The notes: generated from the letters alone by a model not told the origin. DNA of 64,000 nt from Lithospermum erythrorhizon (GCA_019722365.1 JADFUC010000543.1:124001-188000); one strand, 5' to 3'; counted from the first letter of the stretch, positions 1 through 12,780 are shown. Program-made: numbers and translations.

Positions 1-1311
1 TTTTTCATAAAAAGAATTAATGACAAAATTACGCCTCAAAAAGTGAAAAGCTTAATTAATTCAAAGTCTTGCATGGGACGAAATATAAGTCAAATCTACA
101 ATTATAAAGAAACACATAAAGCTAAAACACATAATGTTTAAGTTTGTTTGCCTTCATTGAAATCTTGGAGTAGGTAGATATAGATTATGGAGCTTTTCTA
201 TATAGAAAACTAGTGAAAGATTCAATCATAAATTTCCTGTGTTTTAATTGAATTACTTAGTTTCAATTGGACAAACATAGACCATTCTTATGAAAAAGTA
301 TGTAGTAATTAAAACACAAATGCAGCAAACAATTGGTTTGGACAAAAATACACCGTTGAAGTTTCATAAGAGCTAAAGAAACAGTATCACAAAAGAGTCG
401 CACATTGTTTTTCTTTTTATAATTAATATTATAATAATTTCCAAATTCCTTCCCCTACAAATTTAAATTGAACATTGTGACCTCAAAAATCAAGAGATGT
501 TAGATTGGAAGTATTTGTTCAAGCTTAATTTGAGGAGCTGTACACACCATATCTTTCGGGAAATTTGGCATACAATCAGTGGAGTAACTCAGTAACTGGG
601 GAGTGGTACTGAAATCACACCCAAACAGAGTTAAAAACTAATAAAATGACTATTCTCTAATAAAACCTTTTTAAACAGTACACTTACAAATAAGGGATTA
701 AAATAGTCATTTCACTCCTATATTTTACATTTGTTTCGATGTGCTTATAGAATCAAGGGTAAGAGTGGTATGGTACAATTGTCATCCCTATTTTTTTTTT
801 ATTTTTGAAAAATATAATTTTATTAATCATTTTTAAAAAATTTATAGTTTTTTGAAAAATTATATTGTTTGCTCCTTTAAATTTTATATTTTTCATATTA
901 GTATGGAATCAAGTTCCCTTTATATTTGAGCAATGAAAACTCGATTCTCGCCATTATATATTGTAATATCGACCACATGGCTCTAGTTTCATGTGGTATG
1001 GTTCAATGGAGTTCAAGACGAAGGTTTGGTTTGCTTCGAATTATATAACTTTGTATCCGTTTTGAAATTGGTCTCGACATTCTAGTATATGTTCATTATG
1101 TGAAATGGGTTTCAATCTATTTTGACATCTACGACGTAAGAGGTTGTTGTAATACGATATTCCGAAATGACGCCCCGCTGAACAATTCGATTGTACGACA
1201 ATGTTCATTAGGATGCTCATGTGTCACTAGGTTACATTTAATTTAAGCACTGCGTCCGCCATAATCAATATTAAGCTTATAATGTTCGGTTAATATTTAT
1301 TAATATACGTG
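1..1311. other. AT-rich intergenic DNA, no gene seen
   Basis: No open reading frame with recognisable content is visible on either strand. The stretch is AT-rich with T and A runs, for example around 788-800. The part from about 950 to 1260 is less AT-rich but matches nothing I recognise. It ends where the left LTR of the copia element begins. Confidence 0.6.
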
Positions 1312-2287
1312 AAGACAAATTACTACTGATATACGAAGATAAATACAAATTCATACCCAGGATCTTTAAAGCGCATACTACATTATTCAATACAAAAACA
1401 TATAATTAAATATACGAACAGAGGACTTACATAATGGAGTAAATTCCACCAAAATCCACACGCCAACTTCACAACGGAATTTGACTTCCTCTCAGCCCTT
1501 GTCAGAATATCAATCGTATGATATACCTAATTAGTCCACACCGTGAGGGGCCGAATCAAGAACTAATCTATGCTAGTAAACAAGGATGAACAAAACCAGA
1601 AAACCCCAAAATTCCTCGGGAGAATTTCGCCAAAGGGGGCGACATTGTGGTTTCGTGAAAAGCTTTACAAAACTTACGATTTAAAATTCTAAAGCCATTT
1701 TATATATTAAAGTTAAACAAGCCCGATAAGCAACCCATATTAGTTGACTCGTTAACTCTATTAGTTCGTTAAGACACTAACGGTCAAGCATCGAGTCAAC
1801 TATTTAATTAAGCTAATTAAATAGTAATGAGTCAATATCAATAATCTTTCAAGTTATCGATAAATACTAAAATTACTCGAACCAATTAAATAACTATTTA
1901 ATTGATTCTATTTGTTCAATCGATATTCTACATAAAATGTAGAACCCTTGTAATTGAGAAATACATTTCTCAATTATATAGTTCTCTTTAATTTCATACA
2001 TTTAAATATAACTCAACGTCAATCAGACAAGTGGACCTCTAGGCTCAGATAATAGTAAGTTGTATAATAATAATTGACCAATTACTATTATTATAACGAT
2101 TAATGCAAGCATCTAAGAATCGCCATAACCCCTTAAATCATCACGGTAACTCCACACTAGTAATATACAATTACTAAGTTGAACACTAAGTTCTGATAAT
2201 CACATTTAACCCAACTGGTAAATGAATTGATACACAATTGTCGCAATGGGCATAATAAATGGAATCAATTCTCATTGATTTCCAACA
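1312..2287 (-). repeat. Left (3') LTR of copia element A
   Basis: The right edge reads ...GATTTCCAACA, the complement of the LTR start TGTTGGAAATC seen intact in element B. The body parallels 9013-9975, for example in the shared stretches GCGCATACTACATTATTCAA and CTCAACGTCA. The left edge near 1312 is set only by where similarity to the other LTR stops. By position it is the 3' LTR of a minus-strand element. Confidence 0.8.
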
Positions 2288-3149
2288 CTCTTACTGACCT
2301 CGATTTATTATCTTACAATTCCTTTATCACGCGACTTAGTCGTAGTTAACTATAAGTAGTTTTCGGCCAAGCGAACACCCACAACTTTCTTTACTCGAGC
2401 ATGAATCAATAAGCATTTATGGCGTCCCATAAACCAATCAGCACTAAATCACAGGAGAGGCCCGAGATCTCCTCAGAGTATCAAGGACGACAAATCCCTC
2501 CCAATATATCAACATCTATCGCTATATTTCACCGCGACCGAACATATGCCGTTATAATCCCCCGCTAAGCAGACGCTTGGTCATAGTCAAAGTACGTAGC
2601 TTGTATAACACGTATAGTTATATATCGTAGGTCTAAGAATTGACGGTAATCCTAAAATTCTGGAACAAATGTCATAGGACACGACATATACATTTTCTAT
2701 GAATTGCTTTGGCCATACCCGCCTCCCTGGGCCACCGTGTAATCGCACCTAATGTATCGATCTAGTCCTCAGAGTTAACGTGATCAATCTTGATCATCAA
2801 TCGAAACACCATGTTAGTCATATGATGCTTGTCGCCCAAGCACGCAGATCCCACCAAGGCCTGGCTATCCTACGCTTCTGTGCTCAAGAGCGTGAATTAC
2901 CGCCCATGTTACCTCTCTAGAAAGCATAGACTAACCTAGGGATTTAACCTTTCACTCATCGAGGATACACTACATGTATATTATATGTAAAATCAAACAT
3001 ATAGACATAGCAAACAAATATACTAGAATATAAGAAGCAATAATATTCAAGCAACATTTCTGCGCACATAACACAATAGATACATACTCGACCCTACTTA
3101 ACCTAACACCACCGCGAGACCGCCTAAGACCTATGTTCGGCCGTGATGC
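2288..3149 (-). other. 3' untranslated tail of element A
   Basis: This is non-coding sequence between the RNase H remnant and the 3' LTR. Its reverse complement matches 56290-57038 of element B over most of its length, for example around the shared CCTAGGTTAGTCTATGCTTT and the GGGACGCCATAAATGC segment. The purine-rich tract expected next to the LTR is decayed here (GTCAGTAAGAG) but preserved in B. Shared tails suggest a function in replication, such as plus-strand priming or packaging; that is inference. Confidence 0.6.
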
Positions 3150-3900
3150 TCACTGGGCGCTTTGCCTCGAATTTAGTGGTTTAGAAAGGGTCGGCCGATT
3201 ACTCGCTTCTACTTTACATACTTCGACATCACCTCTATCAAGCATATCTCTAATCGTGTGATACTTTCTCGAGTACGTGCTTGATTGGATGCGCCGGGGT
3301 TCCTTAGCTCGGTTATCGCCCCAAGATTGCCACAAAGAACTCCACCTGGCCCCCTCAATGCTAGGTACCACACCAAGTTCGGTCAACTTCTTTATCCAAC
3401 ATGCTTCTTAATGCCTTTAGACAAGGATGCATTCTCGGGGATTCTGGTAATCGGCAACAAGATTGCTTTGGAACTCCTCCAAGATACTCAGGCTTCCACC
3501 AATAGACAAATACATACCTGCATCGAACGATAGTCAAGCTTGCCGCTTTTAAATCATGTTTGCAATTTCGCCATTATCATAATCTCTCATATCTCCACTC
3601 ATATACCAAGAAAGATCTTTAGTTCTTTCGCAGATACTTCAAGACGCACTTCACCGCAAACTGCTGGCTTTTACCGATTAGCTTGGTATCTACCGGTTAC
3701 ACTTAGTGCATAAGACACATCAGTCTAGTGCACAACATGGCATACACGACGGATCCTATAAACAAGCGATGCGTATGTCCTTCCATCTCGTCATCTCAAG
3801 ACTGCAGCTGACACCTGCTCTACTGAGTTGAACTCCATGTCTCATGAGGAGATTACCCTTCTAGGAATTACTCATGTTAAACCTTTGCAGTACCTTATTC
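3150..3900 (-). pseudogene. Copia RNase H remnant (element A)
   Basis: The minus-strand frame at 3150-3386 contains ELGVVPSIEG, a degenerate copy of the catalytic-core region, then RKYHTIRDMLDRGDVEVCKV and a TLSKPLNSRQ-like C-terminus. These are the usual last segments of a plant copia polyprotein, where the family reads H..IR..V..G.V...K and ..D..TK.L. Upstream parts to about 3900 are in other frames and broken. The enzyme would degrade the RNA strand during reverse transcription. It is not functional here. Confidence 0.75.
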
Positions 3901-3955
3901 ACATAAGTATCCAGACAAAGTCCAATCAGCCTCCTGGCTCGATCTCGGTGGATCT

Positions 3956-4739
3956 TTATTCCAAGTATATACTGCGGCCGCCTAAGTCCTTCATCGGTGA
4001 AAACATTTGCAATGCCCAACTTTGACCGAGCTTAGTAACTCTACGTTGTTTCAATGATAAGTATGTCATCGACATACAGACTATAAATGATACATAACTC
4101 CCACCTACCTTCTTGTATACACAAGATTCTTCTTCGTTCTTGATGAAACCAAATTCTTTGATTGTAGATTCCAACTGCGGGATGCCTACTTAAGACCATA
4201 AATGGACTTTTACAACTTGCATACCTTCTTAGGTCCTTTAGGACATGTAAAGCCTGGAAGTTGTACCATGTAGACATCTTCCTCTAAATTTCCATTCAGG
4301 AAAGCGGTCTTTACATCCATTTGCCATATTTCATAGTCAGCGGTAAACGCAAAGAATGGCTAAGATTATCCGGATGGATTTAAGCATAGCCACCGGCGAG
4401 TGTTTTCGCCATAGTCCACCCGTGAACTTCGCTTGAAACCTTTCGCTACAAGTTCAGCTTTGAAAAACATCAACGCTTTCCGCTTTATCATGTTTCTTCA
4501 AATACCCATTTACATTCAATGTAGCGAGCCCCATTTGGTAATCCAACAAGGACCAAACCTCGCTTTGGTACATAGAATCCATCTCGCATTGTAATGGCAA
4601 TTTGCCATTTGTCAAGATCTCGCTTATTCATCGCTTCTTTCAGAAGCAGCTGTGGCTCGCCACTCACGACGAAGCCTACCCACCTCAGCCACCGTTCGTG
4701 GGCGATCCCTATTGATCTCCTATGGGTTAGTTCTTCCAC
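3956..4739 (-). pseudogene. Copia reverse transcriptase remnant (element A)
   Basis: Three minus-strand frames carry pieces of a copia reverse transcriptase in the right order. 4488-4739 holds the N-terminal part ending in ARYIECKWVF, the family's GCKWVFK region. 4041-4277 contains the polymerase signature SLYVDDILI with the catalytic Asp pair. 3956-4174 continues with EESCVYKKVGGSYVSFIV and MKDLGG. Frameshifts separate the pieces and stops interrupt them, so no enzyme can be made. A single-frame reverse transcriptase would be about 240 residues, which fits the 780 bp occupied. Confidence 0.85.
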
Positions 4740-4869
4740 AGCTTCCCCGGGATCAAGAACTGGTCTTCTATGAAAGTATGTTCCAATTTTGTGGGAAAGG
4801 CCGATTTACATTAAGACGCATCGATATCGACTTCATCACAGCTTCATCAAGATGACCACCATTACTTTC

Positions 4870-5600
4870 TAGTCCTTTCTGAATGATATTCCTTTCAAGC
4901 GAATAATTTTTCCGCAATGAAGATTTTATTCTCCCCGCTCAGTAAGTGAGTAACCAACCTGCTTCCCCTGATATCCTATGAATAAGATGATCGCATTCGG
5001 GCGCAAGTTTATCTTTGCTAATCTCAACATGCTTCACAAATTCCAAATCTTTAGAAAAACGAACTCGGGAATCTTCTGAAACTACGCCTACGTAGTTTTA
5101 TCTCGCCGACTGTTGAACATCTGCTTACAGGTGCCGCGCTTTAGAAGCGATATCCCCATAAATTAACTGTAAGATCGATAAATATCATAGATCGAACCAT
5201 GTCGCAAGTGGTTCGATTTCTGACACGCCCATTGTATGCTGAGCGAAGTCAGGAAACAATACCACACTTCTAAGATGAGTATCAACTTCGTGACTCAAAT
5301 ATTCTCCACCTCTATCGACCGAGAATCTTTTATCGTCTTTGCTCAATTGGTTTTGTACTTCATTTTAACCTCGAATTTCTCAAGGATTCTGTTTGTGTCT
5401 CATCGATACACAAACCGTATCTACTGTGAAGTCATCAAGAAATGTAATGAAGTGCTTATAACCTCCTTCAGATGTGTTCATTGGCCCACATACATCGCGA
5501 GTGATCCCCTACTGAAATCACTTTGCCCTTTCATTTAAGCCTGAAAGGCATTTTGGTCATTTTTCCCGTATGCGCACTCACACTTATCGTATGATTCATA
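4870..5600 (-). pseudogene. Copia integrase remnant (element A)
   Basis: Translation of the minus strand in shifting frames shows the integrase landmarks in order: a C-x2-C-x-GKM segment near 5570 (end of the zinc-binding domain), an MRHK-like stretch near 5390, a degraded region of the second catalytic Asp near 5300, and MVRSM followed by VNLWGY near 5160-5200. These are typical plant copia integrase core positions. The reading frame is interrupted repeatedly. Integrase lying upstream of reverse transcriptase confirms the copia order. Confidence 0.65.
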
Positions 5601-5771
5601 ATCAAACTCTTCAAGTATTCCAATCGGAGCCGAGTTTCTTGATTCGGTTCTCGCATCGTGACCTAGTTCCAATGCCATAGTATGTTCGGGTTTAAGCCGT
5701 TAGGGCTTATTCCATTTTAAGTTTATGTTATATGACTCATTAATCATGTCTAAACGTGATGTAATTCATTT

Positions 5772-6060
5772 TCAAGTGGAGCATGTACCAAATACTACCC
5801 CATCTCTCGGTGATCCTAAATTATCGGATCTATTGAAAAATGAAAAACCATCATTATTCAAAACAATAGAATAATATTCCCGCAAATTGCGTACATAGTA
5901 AACCGGAGATAAGTTCAAAAATAAGGCCCGTAAGCAATTTAAACTAACGGATCCTACCGGTGGCCGCAACTCCCTCAAGGCCATTTCCCACACGCAGATC
6001 CATTTCCCTTCTTTCGAAGTCTTCTACATTTGACTTGAGTTCCTCGTATTACGACAAATA
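5772..6060 (-). pseudogene. Copia aspartic protease region remnant (element A)
   Basis: The minus-strand frame 5772-5993 reads through LRPPVGSVSLNCLRALF, LSPVYYVRNLREYYSIV and NNDGFSFF. This matches the conserved block after the protease active site of plant copia polyproteins (a V.AVG...L.LPSGL...L..V.YVP...N.IS pattern). The active-site D-T/S-G itself is not clearly readable, presumably lost to indels near 6040-6060. The remnant is non-functional. Confidence 0.6.
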
Positions 6061-6189
6061 CGAGAACCACAACCTAAGTGTCTAGCACCTAATTTAAGTG
6101 ACTAAGTTGTACAAACTTCAATAACATACATACCAGAAGTCGGAAGGTCACGAGACTATTCTTCCTATCATCTCAGGAACTTCCGCAGT

Positions 6190-6935
6190 CACCCAAAGGA
6201 CCTGTGTTTCCGCAATAATGACACTTGCCATCCTTCCTAGCTCATCCCTTTCCAAAGAACCTGGGATTTACTCGAACCCTTGGTCTTGCCGCAAACTTCT
6301 TCTTCTTCTTGAATTTCTTCTGCTTTGGACCACCAAAACAAGCGAGTAGAAGTTTTAGTCTACCCAGTTCAAGTTCAAAGATTCTGTGGATCATCTTATG
6401 CAAATTGCTTAGAGATAACTCAAACTTGCATATCAAGTTCGCGACAAACCGAGAGAATTTGTCCGAAGAGACTTCGTGATTTGATCCACAAACGCTCTGA
6501 GACACCGGTGCCCGTGGCATCGAAGGCCGACGACCAAGCCAATCATTTTAATGATACGAGGGTCATGTCTGGGTCCGCTCCTCAGCCATTCACGAGAGCA
6601 ATGCATGTTGTCATATCTCTCGCTTAGCTCTTTCTGAATAATTCCTCGTTGCCGGTATATGTCATATGTCGCCACCTTTCATATTGAATTTGGAACGAAG
6701 GTTCCATATTGGCAAAGATGAGACATCGACATCCACAAAGACGACTCAGGTTGTGGGATCCCTTTCCGAATGGGAGGCACTATCATTAGGTTTCTCAAGG
6801 GAACCTTATTGTTCAAAGACGTATTCGGGTCCTTGCTTGAGAATGACTTCAAGTTTCGAGACCACTGCCAAAATTCGAAAGATCTAAAATTTTCAGTTGG
6901 CCGAAATGAGTTCTTAGGAGTAGCAATAAATGGGT
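6190..6935 (-). pseudogene. Copia gag remnant (element A)
   Basis: The minus-strand frame 6242-6520 has the lysine-rich basic linker GGPKQKKFKKKKK followed by NPRFFGKG. Continuing leftwards past 6242 in the same region, the DNA encodes a degenerate CHYCG zinc knuckle near 6190-6225. Upstream, around 6679-6981, a frame contains WSRNLK and PPIRKG segments resembling the gag N-terminal region (family pattern L.G.N...W...L). The gag start would be near 6930. Stops and frameshifts break it. Confidence 0.65.
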
Positions 6936-6939
6936 ACCA

Positions 6940-9012
6940 TATTAATTCTACAAGAATAAGTAAATAAAATAATGCACTCAAAGAACTATCACGCTTAAAA
7001 ACACTTACAACAAATCTGTAAAGTAAATAATTAATACTTCAAATCACGAAATATATTAGTATCAAGACCTACACTTAAACTAAACCAAGAACACTCGCTA
7101 CATTTTGAATCTGAATATAATAGTAGGGTCACAACCAATTATGTAAACTACATAACTTCAGGTTACTAGCATCCTTGCTGCATGCTACTCCAACATTTGT
7201 ATCCGAAACCGGTTAAGCATACCCAATTAAACCCAGTTGTTACTTGACTGACCATCCGAAGCCTACAACGTTAGTGGAAATCACTTCAACACGCATCCAT
7301 TGTCTTATCAAATGCAACATCAGAATTAATCTCGCCTTTATCACGCGCGCCTTAATTCCTTGATTTAGCTTGATCGCACAACTTAAATCGGGCTTGATAC
7401 TTTGCTTAAATTTTAATCGGGTGAGATTATTGTCATTGGTTTTCATTTCTTACTCACGATACTAGCACATAATCACAATACATGCAACATGAAAAAATAA
7501 AACAAGCACGCATATTCAAGAGATATAATGACATGGCCCTCAGAACCTATTACAAGTATTTATCAAATACTACCATAAGTCCTTAATCCTTGTATCTTGT
7601 ACTTCCTGATCCATCTGACTCACCAAAGATCACCACCGTGAAATTTATTCAATATCTTCACTTGTTACAATATTTACATACTAACCCATCTTAGACAATT
7701 AGTAAGCTTCATGGGTAAAACAAGAATAAATAAATACAAGAAATATGACCTCGGCTAGTCATTTACAACATTACTTAAGCATGGTGACCGAAAAAATAAA
7801 TAAACGGGCCATATCTATACTCCATTCCACCACTATTACAAAATATGTGCACTTTATTAAATCACATAAATGAACTTACTAAATATTTTAAATGGCATTG
7901 GAAAACGATGTTTGTAATTTCTTATCAAATTAATTAATCCATGTAATTGGCTAATATATTAAAATTAATTATAAACTCAATTATCATATACACATGTCAA
8001 TTAATAATTATTACCAATAATTATTAATCAGATACATATTATAGAAAAATATTCATCACAAATATTTTCAACATTATAGCAGTTCATTACTATTAATCTA
8101 TATCACTTAATTAATTTAAAAGATATAATATAAAGAAATTAATTAATTGTCATCATAATTAATCATAATTAATTAGTTGATTAAAAATGACAATCAAATA
8201 AAAACCGAATATAACTAGTCCCATAATTTTGTGTTCAAAATAAGGAATAAATTCGAATTAGGGTTTTCAAATTAGGGCACATTATATCGCCTCTGACGAC
8301 TGCCTGGGCTGAAAGCTCACGGTCGACACGTCAGCCCTCCGCCTAACGCCGCCCCGACTGGTTATTTGGTACAAATGATCCGACAATCGACGCGCCTCGT
8401 AGGTCGCCGGAAGTCGGTCGCCGATTTATGGTAATAATACCATATTTAACTCAAGCTGCATTTAATTTAATTGCTTGTAAAATCGTTGGGAGGCTTTAAA
8501 ATTTTTCAAAAATTTATGAAATTCGAACACGCAAACTCCATAATTTTCTTGAACAAATCCCACCGTCGCTCATTAAAATAAAATTTTCATATTTAATTAT
8601 TATTAATTAAACAAATTCGTAAATCTCAAAATTGTTTTTGAGGCACTTAGAAAAAATCCAAAATTATGAAATTTAATGGAGATCTTCTACGTGCTATCTG
8701 GCTCCGCACTAGGTTTTAATTTTACAAATTTTACACACCCCAAACACGCTTTACAAAACTGCTTTGAAACAAAATCAATTAAATCGCCCTTTTAATTTAT
8801 GAACAAAATCCATGTTAACAAAATATGATAATACATCATCATAAACTTGTAACACATGCGTAAATCAATAATCAAGAACATGGTGATTTATTCATCATAT
8901 ATTTATCAATTAAATATATGAACAAGAATTAATCAAATAAAAAATTGATAAAACACAAAACAAGCATAAAATAAATAATGTAAAGTAACTTAATTGCCCA
9001 TGATGCCATCAA
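6940..9012 (-). other. Long leader of element A with GC-rich block
   Basis: This is about 2 kb of AT-rich sequence without coding content between the right-hand (5') LTR and gag. Its right end (8998-9012, complement reads GATGGCATCATGGGC) sits where a tRNA-Met primer-binding site (TGGTATCAGAGC type) is expected and resembles a decayed one. A conspicuous GC-rich block at 8287-8432 stands out from its surroundings and corresponds to 50455-50610 of element B and part of 11895-11948. The segment near 7200-7290 matches, in reverse complement, 51640-51730 of B. Confidence 0.6.
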
Positions 9013-9975
9013 GAAAATTACTATGGATATATGAGTATAAATACAAATCCATAGTTCCGTGGATCTTAGCGCATACTACATTATTCAATAAAAACATATA
9101 ATTAAATATATGAACAAGTGATTATGGCAATGGAAAGAAATCCCACCAAATCCATTGACGCCTGGGCCTCAACGTGAATTTGACTTCCCTTCACCACAGA
9201 ATATCAATCGTATGATATCTCTAGTTAGTCCACACCGTGATCGCTTTGAATCAAGAACTAATCTATGCTAGTAAACAAGTGATGAACAAAACCAGAAACC
9301 CTAAAATTCTCGGGAGAATTTCACAAAGGAGTGGGGGCGGGCTACTGTGGTTTTGGGTGAAAAGTTTTTACAAAAACTTATGATGAACCCTAAAGTTTGC
9401 TTTATATACAGTTAAACAAGCCCGATAAGCAAACCCGTTAAGTATTAGCTTGACTAACTCTATTAGTTCCGTTACACCAATGAGTTGTGTTAATTGTTTA
9501 ACTATTTAATTAAGCTAATTAAATAGTAATGAAACACACACAATCTTCTGCTATCGATAAATACTAAATTACTCGTGAACCAATTAAATAACTATTTAAT
9601 CGATTCTATTTGCTCAATCGATATTCTACATAAAATGTAGAACCCTTTGTAATTGAGAAATACATTTCAATTATATAGTTCTCTCTTTAATTTCATACAC
9701 GAATATAACTCAACGTCACGAAGCAAGTGACCTTCAGTTTTATATTTAAGTTGTATAATAATAATAATTGACCAATTACTATTATAACGATTAATGAGTA
9801 AGATCTAGCAATCGCTCATAACCCCTTAAATTATCAGCGAGAACCCACACTAGTAATATATAATTACTAAGTTGAACACTAAGTTCGCAATCACATTTAA
9901 CCCAACTGTAAAATGAATCACACAATTGTCGCAATCTGCATAATAAATGGAACTAATTCTCATTGATTTCAAATA
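9013..9975 (-). repeat. Right (5') LTR of copia element A
   Basis: This sequence parallels 1312-2287 throughout, in the same orientation, with many small indels. The right edge reads ATTGATTTCAAAT, a decayed form of the ATTGATTTCCAACA edge of the family. By position it is the 5' LTR of a minus-strand element and would contain its promoter. The left edge is placed next to the presumed primer-binding site. Confidence 0.75.
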
Positions 9976-10935
9976 ATATGACCTTTTATCACGAGCCTCT
10001 AAGAGGTCACACACATTTATAATGCGATTATAAACATCCGGGTTAAAATGTAATTGTATGGAAATAATGTGGCAAGATTGCGAAATCGAACCCTTCCCCG
10101 AAGGGGAGCACGATCCCGAGATTTAACGTATGTTCCGTAACCTTCTCCACCCCTCCTTAGGGCACGGATCAAGAATACAAGGAGGCTCCAGAACCCTATT
10201 TTGTAGGGTTTATCCTCAGATATCTGCACGTTTCACCTCCTGGGCGGATAGTGATTCCTGCATCGTTCCAACACCTTCTATATAAATGACTTCATATGAT
10301 GGACTTTTTGCTCATTCACTTTTTGGTATTCACTTTGTGAAAGGCAAAAGCCTCTTTCTCCCCCATTTTAATCGATTAGTAGTGTAAAAAATCTCTTTGA
10401 TTTTGTGCCCAACCTCGTCTATGCTAAATACTTTAAGGATTTCTAGCAAAACTCCTGACGGACTTGTCATTGTCATGTGGACAATTTAGAGGCATTATGT
10501 TTTGATGTCAGACGATCTTCATCGATTATTCCGCCGCAACTTTGATTATTCCCTAAGAACGGTACATATATTTCTCGCCTCTTTTTAATTATTGTTTATA
10601 CAACCGTAATGCATCATGATTCGTATCTGTAGTATTATTTTGAATACATATTTATACGATAAACTACAACAAAGGGCTTCAGAGTCGATTATCGGATTGT
10701 ATTTATGTAATTAATGTGAATAAAAAATATCAGGAATATTAGAATAATTTATTCGATAAATGTTAACCAAAATTATTCGACAGAGCCGAAAAATAAGTTT
10801 ACTCACCACCACCCCTCGAGGCGGGTGTATGACGACACACCTATTCTCCACCACCCTGGGACGGAATGGCTCAACTCTAGGTTTTTTGAACTTGTAGCCG
10901 ACCCTATCCGGCTAACCCTCTTCGCTCCCGCCCGC
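9976..10935 (+). mobile_element. Probable LTR end and leader fragment, different family
   Basis: The piece carries a good TATA box (CTATATAAATGAC near 10277) followed by a pyrimidine-rich stretch, as in an LTR promoter. At about 10672 the sequence ...CTACAACA is followed by AAGGGCTTCAGAGTCG, which resembles a tRNA-Met-type primer-binding site (TGGTATCAGAGC). From there a short AT-rich leader leads to a GC-rich segment (10800-10935) and stops. I infer a plus-strand 5' LTR with the start of its interior, otherwise lost. No coding part remains and the start is uncertain. Confidence 0.35.
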
Positions 10936-10969
10936 TTATGGTTCTATTTGACTTTTAGTTCGTTTAAAA

Positions 10970-11789
10970 TGTTGGACATTAATTAAATTGATTTAGTAAT
11001 TATTTTGGAAATTAAGTAAACTAAATTGATTTAGTAATTCATTTACTAGTTTTAGTTAAATGAGATTACTCAAACTAAGTGTTCAATGAATAGTAATGGT
11101 AAATTACTAGCGTGTTCTCATGATAATATCGCAGGTTACGTTGGGGACAAGTTGTGATCTCATGTATAACCGTTATAATAATAATAATGGTCAATTATAT
11201 TATTATACAACCGCGGCTATTCGAGCCTGTGGGCGTCACACACATACAGTGACGTTGAGTTTTATTTCACGTATGAAATTAAATCGTGATTGCTAAATTG
11301 AGAGTTGATTGAAATCAACGAGATACTCAATCGAGATTTTTACACTAATAATGTAAAATATAAATTGGACGAAACCACATTAATTAACTTGCTAGTTTAA
11401 TTAATTATTTAACTAGTAAGAGCTTATTAGTAACTTGTTAGTTACTTACTCGTTAGCATTTAAATTAGTTAACGATTTAACGAGTTAAATGAGTTGAACT
11501 ATTCGGGTTAAATGGAGCGTGTCTATATAAAGGGGAATGTTAAAGTTGAAAAACCTAATTCTTCCACCACCATATTCACGCCCCACCTCCCCCTCCATAG
11601 CCGTGAGAAACATCAAGCCTTAGGCTTGATTTTCTTGTCCAATTGTTCTCGAGATTCTAGTGAATCCAATCACGTGATTCAACCGCTCCCTACATGATTA
11701 ACCTGAGATCATCCTATTAATGTGCTAATTGCTAGGAATACAAAGGAGGCTTGAAAGACTTATCGTGATTTTCCTCACAGACTATAAAA

Positions 11790-11865
<76 letters not shown>

Positions 11866-11880
11866 CGTAGTTCTGATTAT
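10970..11880 (+). repeat. LTR-like sequence related to the A/B family
   Basis: It begins TGTTGGACATTAATT and runs through elements that follow the same order as the LTR of B at 48879-49851: a run like CCGTTATAATAATAATAATG, a GACGTTGAGTTTTATTTC segment, GAAATTAAATCGTGATTGC, repeated TTAATTAA-rich palindromes, a TATATAAAGG box near 11524, and AATACAAAGGAGGCTTGAAAG near the end. The last part is replaced by a TA microsatellite. Divergence is high. It may be a solo LTR inserted into the older fragment that continues at 11890. Confidence 0.5.
11794..11862. repeat. (TA)n microsatellite
   Basis: This is an uninterrupted run of about 34 TA units. It lies in the 3' part of the LTR-like sequence, at a place where related LTRs only have a short AT-rich stretch, so it probably expanded there. 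Confidence 0.98.
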
Positions 11881-11889
11881 ATGCAATTT

Positions 11890-12780
11890 AAATGAACGTG
11901 TATTCGCACTGACGCCTGGAGTGTGTCTGCAAGTTCTACGACCGATTTTTAGAATTATCTGAAGTTTCGAGTTTTTCAAGACACCGCAACTTTTGTAAAA
12001 TTATTTGAGGCTCTAAAAAATTCAAAAATTCTGGGATTTTATTGAATATCAAAATATCATTATTGAACACGCTCAAGTGGAATTTCATCAAAAACACTAG
12101 TTTTTCGATTAAACCCAAACAATCTCGTAAATTCAACGAATTTTTGAGTACTTAAAATTCAAAAATTCTGAAACAAACTAGCATGAACCAAAAAGGGTTA
12201 AGAACACACAGATTTAATTTCCCTGTAATTTTCTAAAATTTCTAAACCTCTCTGTAAAATCAAAATGATTCTACCTCAAATTAAAATGCAAATTAATCAA
12301 TTTTAATCCCTTCAATTCACGAACAATTAAATAAACTTCAAATCATCAAAAATCTATACACGAATGCATTTATTCCATCCATTTGAAACATATATAAAAT
12401 TGGTTGATTTTTTTCATATTATATATTCATCAATTGAATATATAAATCATGTAAATAATCAAAATTAACTAACCATTATGTCAACACACAATCAAATTGT
12501 ATAAAATATATCAAACTCTGAAAGAGCTCGAAAGCCACCAAGTAGAATCTAAAGATGAATTTTATTTGTGATAAACACCAAATTCATACATCCCGATCCT
12601 CAAACGATATAAATTAATCTAAAACACATAATTAACAATACGAATAATGTAGCACTTCATACGATGCTACCGAAGTCTATCAACAAATCTTCACGGCTCT
12701 CCTCTTTCAATTCCATCGTTGGAAGACTTCAACGTAGCCAATGCACAAGACACCGCTATAAGGCCAATCCTGTATTCAAG
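11890..12780 (-). mobile_element. Leader plus LTR end fragment of the A/B family
   Basis: Read on the minus strand, 12540-12780 matches the last about 200 bp of the B LTR (AATTCATCTTTAGATTCTACTT corresponds to its end), followed by a primer-binding-site-like GGTGGCTTTCGAGCTC near 12524-12540. Then comes leader sequence matching B 49880-50480, ending in the conserved GC-rich block start ATCGGTCGTAGAACTTGCAG at 11926-11946. So this is the 5' end of another minus-strand family member, cut off on both sides. Confidence 0.65.

Larger units (their letters stand above)
1312..9975 (-). mobile_element. Decayed Ty1/copia LTR retrotransposon 'A'
   Basis: Two related sequences of about 970 bp in the same orientation (1312-2287 and 9013-9975) flank an interior that, read on the minus strand, shows gag, aspartic protease, integrase, reverse transcriptase and RNase H in that order. 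Integrase before reverse transcriptase is the diagnostic order of Ty1/copia. Every domain is broken by stops and frameshifts, and the two LTRs differ by many substitutions and small indels, so the element is old and cannot encode a working polyprotein. Outer ends are approximate because the terminal TG/CA and target-site duplication are not clear. The family also includes element B at 48879-57997, which shares its LTR, leader and 3' tail. Confidence 0.85.

Noticed and set aside
5236..5538. 100-codon plus-strand frame
   Set aside because: Lies antisense to the copia integrase remnant and has no recognisable motif.
11729..11962. Open frame with an Ile-Tyr repeat
   Set aside because: It is only the translation of the TA microsatellite and its flanks.
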